A stretch of 64,000 bases of DNA, taken from assembly GCA_035714085.1 (NCBI GenBank), contig DASTMP010000048.1, forward strand, positions 13,185-77,184, in the 5' to 3' direction. Below are positions 60,957 through 64,000 of the stretch, in pieces. Within the stretch, counting starts at the first letter, position 1; each line of letters starts with the position of its first letter. The position numbers and the translations under genes were made by a program. This DNA is from JAJVID01 sp035714085. Its GTDB lineage: Bacteria; Acidobacteriota; Blastocatellia; RBC074. The notes beneath the pieces were generated by a model. That model was not told the origin of the DNA, searched no databases, and saw nothing but the letters and a program-made list of their open reading frames with translations.

Positions 60957-61050
60957 CAGCGCGAATTTACCACACAGGCGACAGGCTAAAGAAAAATCTT
61001 GGACGGTGTTGGCCGTTTGCCCGTCGTTTTCTGCTTTCTCAGGTGAGGGC
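60957..61050 (+). promoter_or_regulatory. Shared ~90-bp promoter-like block (copy 2)
   Basis: Matches 50753-50845. It lies in the divergent region between the ECF sigma gene (minus) and the exported protein at 61161 (plus), 20-110 bp from each start. Conserved parts: TTTACCACACAG, CAGGC-x-AAAGAAAA, GACGGTGTTGGCCGTTTG and CTGCTTT...AGGTGAGGGC. Best candidate for an autoregulated sigma promoter. Confidence 0.6.
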
Positions 61051-61078
61051 ATGAATTGGATGCGCATTGGCCTCGAAG

Positions 61079-61100
61079 CGGTTGGCCATGAGGCCAACCG
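61079..61100 (+). promoter_or_regulatory. Perfect 9-bp leader hairpin
   Basis: CGGTTGGCC and GGCCAACCG form a perfect stem with the ATGA loop, 61 bases before the start of the exported protein at 61161. It may influence the mRNA leader. Confidence 0.45.
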
Positions 61101-61160
61101 GCTCGCCAGAGCGCCCATAACTCAATTGGAGAAGTTTACAAGACCGAAAGGAGTGACAAG

Positions 61161-61625
61161 ATGGCATCAACAAATGGAACGAAAAGAAGGATAAGTATCT
61201 CGTTTGCAATTTTGCTGCTGTGCGCGGCTGTTCTCAACAACGGCTTAGCCGGGCCGCCACCATTACCCAATCCAAACATTGGGTTTGCGGGGGCTCAGGG
61301 CTATGCTGCGAACGGCCAACAGTGGGTCAGATACAACCTCCGGGTGATCAATTTCACAGCTTATCCAAATTACCTGTTTGCTCCGGCTCCCGCTCTGCCG
61401 GCTTGCGGAAACAACACGCAGGCTTCCAGGACCTGGGTCGACATCTACGACAGGTCGAACGGCAAGAGGCTGTACGGCTTCTGCGCGCTTGGGGCGCCGC
61501 AGGATCTGACTAAACTCTGGTTCGCGGTCAAACGTGGGGACCACCCTCCGGCCTACGTCTACATCGTTATGACGGACCGACAGACGAATACGACCTACAA
61601 GTCAAATACGGTGGCGACGCACTGA
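61161..61625 (+). CDS. Small exported protein of unknown function
   Basis: A 154-residue protein with a signal peptide (MASTNGTKRRISISFAILLL, cleavage near GLAGPP). The mature part is beta-rich with YNLRVINFTAYPNYLFAP and ends with YVYIVMTDRQTNTTYKSNT. It has two mature cysteines (CGNNTQ and FCALG) that might form a disulfide. I do not recognise the family. ATG 61161 follows a GAAAGGAG site. It is likely the first gene of a short operon with the gene at 61743, controlled by the shared promoter block. Confidence 0.7.
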   Translation: MASTNGTKRRISISFAILLLCAAVLNNGLAGPPPLPNPNIGFAGAQGYAANGQQWVRYNLRVINFTAYPNYLFAPAPALPACGNNTQASRTWVDIYDRSNGKRLYGFCALGAPQDLTKLWFAVKRGDHPPAYVYIVMTDRQTNTTYKSNTVATH

Positions 61626-61655
61626 GATTAGCCCGGAAGATCTAACTCAACTATA

Positions 61656-61707
61656 AAGCTGACGCTCTTTGTGACTGCAAAGAGCGCCAGCCATTTCGAC
61701 AATCCAG
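61656..61707 (+). promoter_or_regulatory. Conserved leader hairpin (copy 2)
   Basis: Stem GCTGACGCTCTTT (61658-61670) and AAAGAGCGCCAGC (61679-61691) with one mismatch, loop GTGACTGC identical to copy 1 at 54080, followed by TTTCGACAATCCAG. Relative to copy 1 two changes restore Watson-Crick pairs in the stem and one introduces a mismatch. This favours a selected RNA structure. Confidence 0.7.
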
Positions 61708-61742
61708 CTTTGACCAGCTTTGAGAGGATGAAGGTATTGATT

Positions 61743-63872
61743 ATGACACCGATGAGAAAAATATCTGCGGCGCTCATGGCGCTAGCGATTATCACGACCG
61801 GTATGATGATACCGTCGCAATCTGCCCGATCACAGGGCAAGAATGACCCTGTCCGTCAACAGACACAGATCAGTAAAACCAGGTTGGAGGTAATGGAAGG
61901 CAGCGGCGAATTTAAGCAATGGGTGAAGACGATAACAATTAGCTCAGCCGAAAAACTTCAATTCGCTTGGTACACGGATGAACCCGACGTCGCGTCGGCG
62001 GAGTGGATGGTATCAAACAAAGCTTTCTCGGCGCCCCCGTGGACGTCTCCAACACAGGCCCCCAATGTCATTGCCAGCGGCGCATTGACGCAGGTTCCAC
62101 AGAAGGGCCATGGGGCGACATTCCTGATAGATTTCGCGAAGTTCGCCCCCAAGACTCCGCCGAAAAATTCCACGAGCTACTGGGTGTACGTCGTAACTAA
62201 GAACGCGCAGCAGCACCCGGTGGGAGCGCCTTCTGCGGCGGTCGTGGTGACCCAGAAGCAAGCGGCGGTGATCTCGGAAACATTTGGCCCGGCCGTGGTT
62301 TTCCCTTCTGTGGAAATCGTGACTTATGACGAGAAGATCGGCATAGTTCCGCTCACGCAACTGCATTTTGCCGGAGCTGACGTCACATTGCGCGTTAAGA
62401 ACAAGGGCAAAACCGCCACCGATCCGATCTCGCTGGACGTCACAGATAATAACGCACTGATGCGTTCAGCTGGCGCGGCGAGCGTCCCGAGTCTCAAGCC
62501 CGGCGCTTCGCAGTTGGTGAATATGCATCTGAACGCCATTTTGCCGCCCCCAAAATCACAGTTGCCAGAGGAACAGCAGCACTCTGAGTGGAGGCGACAG
62601 TATATGGATCGCTGCGGCGTCGACCTGCGCGCCTCCATGAGTTCGCAGTCGCCGATGGGACATTCCGAGACGCTCCTTGCCCAGGAGGGTTGGGCCGACT
62701 ACGCCAAGGGCGCGCCGAACACGCCCATTTGCGACGGCAAGCAATGCGTCAGGCCCTGTCAGATCGCTAAGAACATCCATAAGGAGCTTGATGGGCACGC
62801 CGTCGGATACTCGTTCTTTGTCGGGCAGGACCCAAAATTCTATTCCTACGGTCAAGCCCGCACGTCAGCGAATGGGCCTGCGATCAACTTCATGTCGAAA
62901 ACCAAGATCACCGTCGCCAGCGTCAGCAAAATGGTGACGGCCATCGCCGCCGTTCGCATACTGGATAAGAATAATGTCAGTCTTGACGCGACGATCGGTC
63001 CTTACTTACCGTCCGACTGGTCCCCAGGCAACTATGTCAAGAACATCACGTTCGCCCAGTTGCTGAGCCACACGAGCGGCATCAAGGACTACGGCAACGT
63101 CACTCAAGACTATGCGCAGTTGAAGAAATTCTTCACTCAGCCGGTCAGCGCTAGCGCATCCACCATGTGCCAGCCCTCAGATGTGATAAATCCGAGTAAC
63201 CCTATCAACCCGAACAATCTGAGCGGCTGCTACAGCAACTACAACTTCGCCATCTTTCGAATCCTGCTGCCCAAAGTTGCGGGATTCCCTGAAGACAGCA
63301 ATCAGTTGACGCGGCCACTGACCCTTGCCAATCAATACGTGAAGCTCGTGCAGCAGAACGTTTTCGATCTGGTGGGACAAAAAGGCGTCGCGTGTAAACC
63401 TCCAACAGAATCCCCTGGCGCCTTCACTTATAGCTTCGCATACAACTATCCGGGGACGCATGCGGGATATGACTGGGGCGATTTGTCGCTACAATGCGGC
63501 GCCGCCGGCTGGTATCTCTCGGTCGAGGACATCGTCAAGGTGTTGCTCAGCATCAACGCCAAAGACGGCAAAATCCTGGCCGAAACACCGTCCAAGAATC
63601 AGTTTGATATTATGCGGACAAGACGCCTCGGCTGGGACGTCGCCAGTAATACCGAACTCGAAAAGAATGGCGGCTTTGGCCACGGATGCGACAGTAACGG
63701 CAACCATTGCGGTAAGATCAGCACATCAATCGCCATCTTCGGGCCTGTGACAGGACCGCGAGTCATCGGCGTCCTGTTCATCAACTCCGACATTTCGGGA
63801 GGACCGAGCGCTGGCAAAGGCGCGAAAGAAGTTCTTGAAAAAGCTTATACGAATGCGCTCTTTCCCAAGTAA
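61743..63872 (+). CDS. Exported CARDB-like/beta-lactamase-fold protein
   Basis: A 709-residue protein. MTPMRKISAALMALAIITTG starts a signal peptide. A central beta-sandwich, CARDB/adhesion-like domain follows (about 195-275, GADVTLRVKNKGKTATDPIS). Then a class C beta-lactamase/serine-hydrolase domain: S393-V-S-K396, the Tyr-x-Asn-like YSNYN, TFAQLLSHTSGIKDYG, and the GGFGHG motif near the C-terminus. Such domains hydrolyse peptides or esters on the cell surface. The substrate is unknown. ATG 61743 has an AAGG site; the upstream frame is the leader hairpin. It is paralogous to 54158 only in its N-terminus. Confidence 0.82.
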   Translation: MTPMRKISAALMALAIITTGMMIPSQSARSQGKNDPVRQQTQISKTRLEVMEGSGEFKQWVKTITISSAEKLQFAWYTDEPDVASAEWMVSNKAFSAPPWTSPTQAPNVIASGALTQVPQKGHGATFLIDFAKFAPKTPPKNSTSYWVYVVTKNAQQHPVGAPSAAVVVTQKQAAVISETFGPAVVFPSVEIVTYDEKIGIVPLTQLHFAGADVTLRVKNKGKTATDPISLDVTDNNALMRSAGAASVPSLKPGASQLVNMHLNAILPPPKSQLPEEQQHSEWRRQYMDRCGVDLRASMSSQSPMGHSETLLAQEGWADYAKGAPNTPICDGKQCVRPCQIAKNIHKELDGHAVGYSFFVGQDPKFYSYGQARTSANGPAINFMSKTKITVASVSKMVTAIAAVRILDKNNVSLDATIGPYLPSDWSPGNYVKNITFAQLLSHTSGIKDYGNVTQDYAQLKKFFTQPVSASASTMCQPSDVINPSNPINPNNLSGCYSNYNFAIFRILLPKVAGFPEDSNQLTRPLTLANQYVKLVQQNVFDLVGQKGVACKPPTESPGAFTYSFAYNYPGTHAGYDWGDLSLQCGAAGWYLSVEDIVKVLLSINAKDGKILAETPSKNQFDIMRTRRLGWDVASNTELEKNGGFGHGCDSNGNHCGKISTSIAIFGPVTGPRVIGVLFINSDISGGPSAGKGAKEVLEKAYTNALFPK

Positions 63873-64000
63873 CCGATGATACTTGGCGCATTGGTTGTTC
63901 GCCTGGACTAAATCAGACCAATCAACATTGGTACGCCGGCACAGTACCGCGCGCGTAAGCAAGCGGCTGACTGATGAGTCAGCCGCTTGCTTACGCGCGC
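63873..64000. terminator. Perfect 24-bp inverted repeat at the window edge
   Basis: 63949-63972 and 63977-64000 are exact inverse copies (GCGCGCGTAAGCAAGCGGCT...) around the loop GATG. It is about 77 bp after the stop of the last gene and may be its terminator or part of a longer palindrome running past the window. The 76 bases before the arms hold no gene. Confidence 0.6.

Noticed and set aside
1..64000. tRNA or rRNA genes
   Set aside because: No T-loop-like GTTCGA-type segment with the right surroundings was found on visual reading; a tRNAscan run would settle it.

Overview
The window looks like about 64 kb of a high-GC chromosome from an Acidobacteriota member, most likely Blastocatellia-like. 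This is inferred from gene content only. The markers are an Oar-type TonB receptor with a carboxypeptidase-regulatory domain, an ECF sigma factor of the type paired with a WD40 Ser/Thr kinase, PQQ alcohol dehydrogenase, many short orphan operons, and hairpin-type intergenic repeats. I saw no rRNA, tRNA, CRISPR array or prophage.

Layout. 0-1.3 kb: end of a carotenoid desaturase plus a CruF-type hydratase. 1.35-6.5 kb: a three-gene formate dehydrogenase operon on the minus strand. Its catalytic subunit is split by an in-frame TGA that is almost certainly selenocysteine, with a SECIS hairpin just downstream. 6.5-7.4 kb: a gene-free patch with IS1182-type ends and hairpins. 7.4-14.8 kb: a remnant MFS transporter followed by a tripartite RND efflux operon. 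15-23.5 kb: single metabolic and stress genes (VIT/ferritin transporter, aldo/keto reductase, ferritin-like protein, SDR, FadL-like porin, Na+/H+ antiporter, HAD hydrolase). 24-30 kb: STAND ATPase with TPRs, hybrid histidine kinase, flavin-reductase-like protein, response regulator. 30.7-40.8 kb: small stress proteins, including a CBS and a BON protein that share an N-terminal module and a promoter-like motif, radical SAM, a ROK kinase with a CTG start, a histidine kinase, heme oxygenase, and two DNA repair enzymes. 41-50.7 kb: membrane protein, TonB receptor, PQQ quinohemoprotein, an intact IS1182-family element, SDR.

50.7-64 kb is the most distinctive part. An ECF sigma factor and a membrane Ser/Thr kinase with fourteen 42-residue WD40 repeats lie among five exported proteins of mostly unknown function: a CsgG-like/multi-CarboxypepD protein, two proteins with no family I recognise, a small exported protein, and a CARDB-like/beta-lactamase-fold protein. 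Two of the intergenic regions share a ~90-bp promoter-like block. Two of the exported-protein genes share a leader hairpin whose changes mostly preserve pairing. I propose this as a candidate sigma/kinase-controlled envelope locus.

Several families of inverted repeats recur between genes: CACAGAG-, CAAAGG-, CAGTGATCAG- and GTCGCTGCCGCGAC-type hairpins, plus a MITE-like family with ATGGTCTTTGAAAAATA ends.
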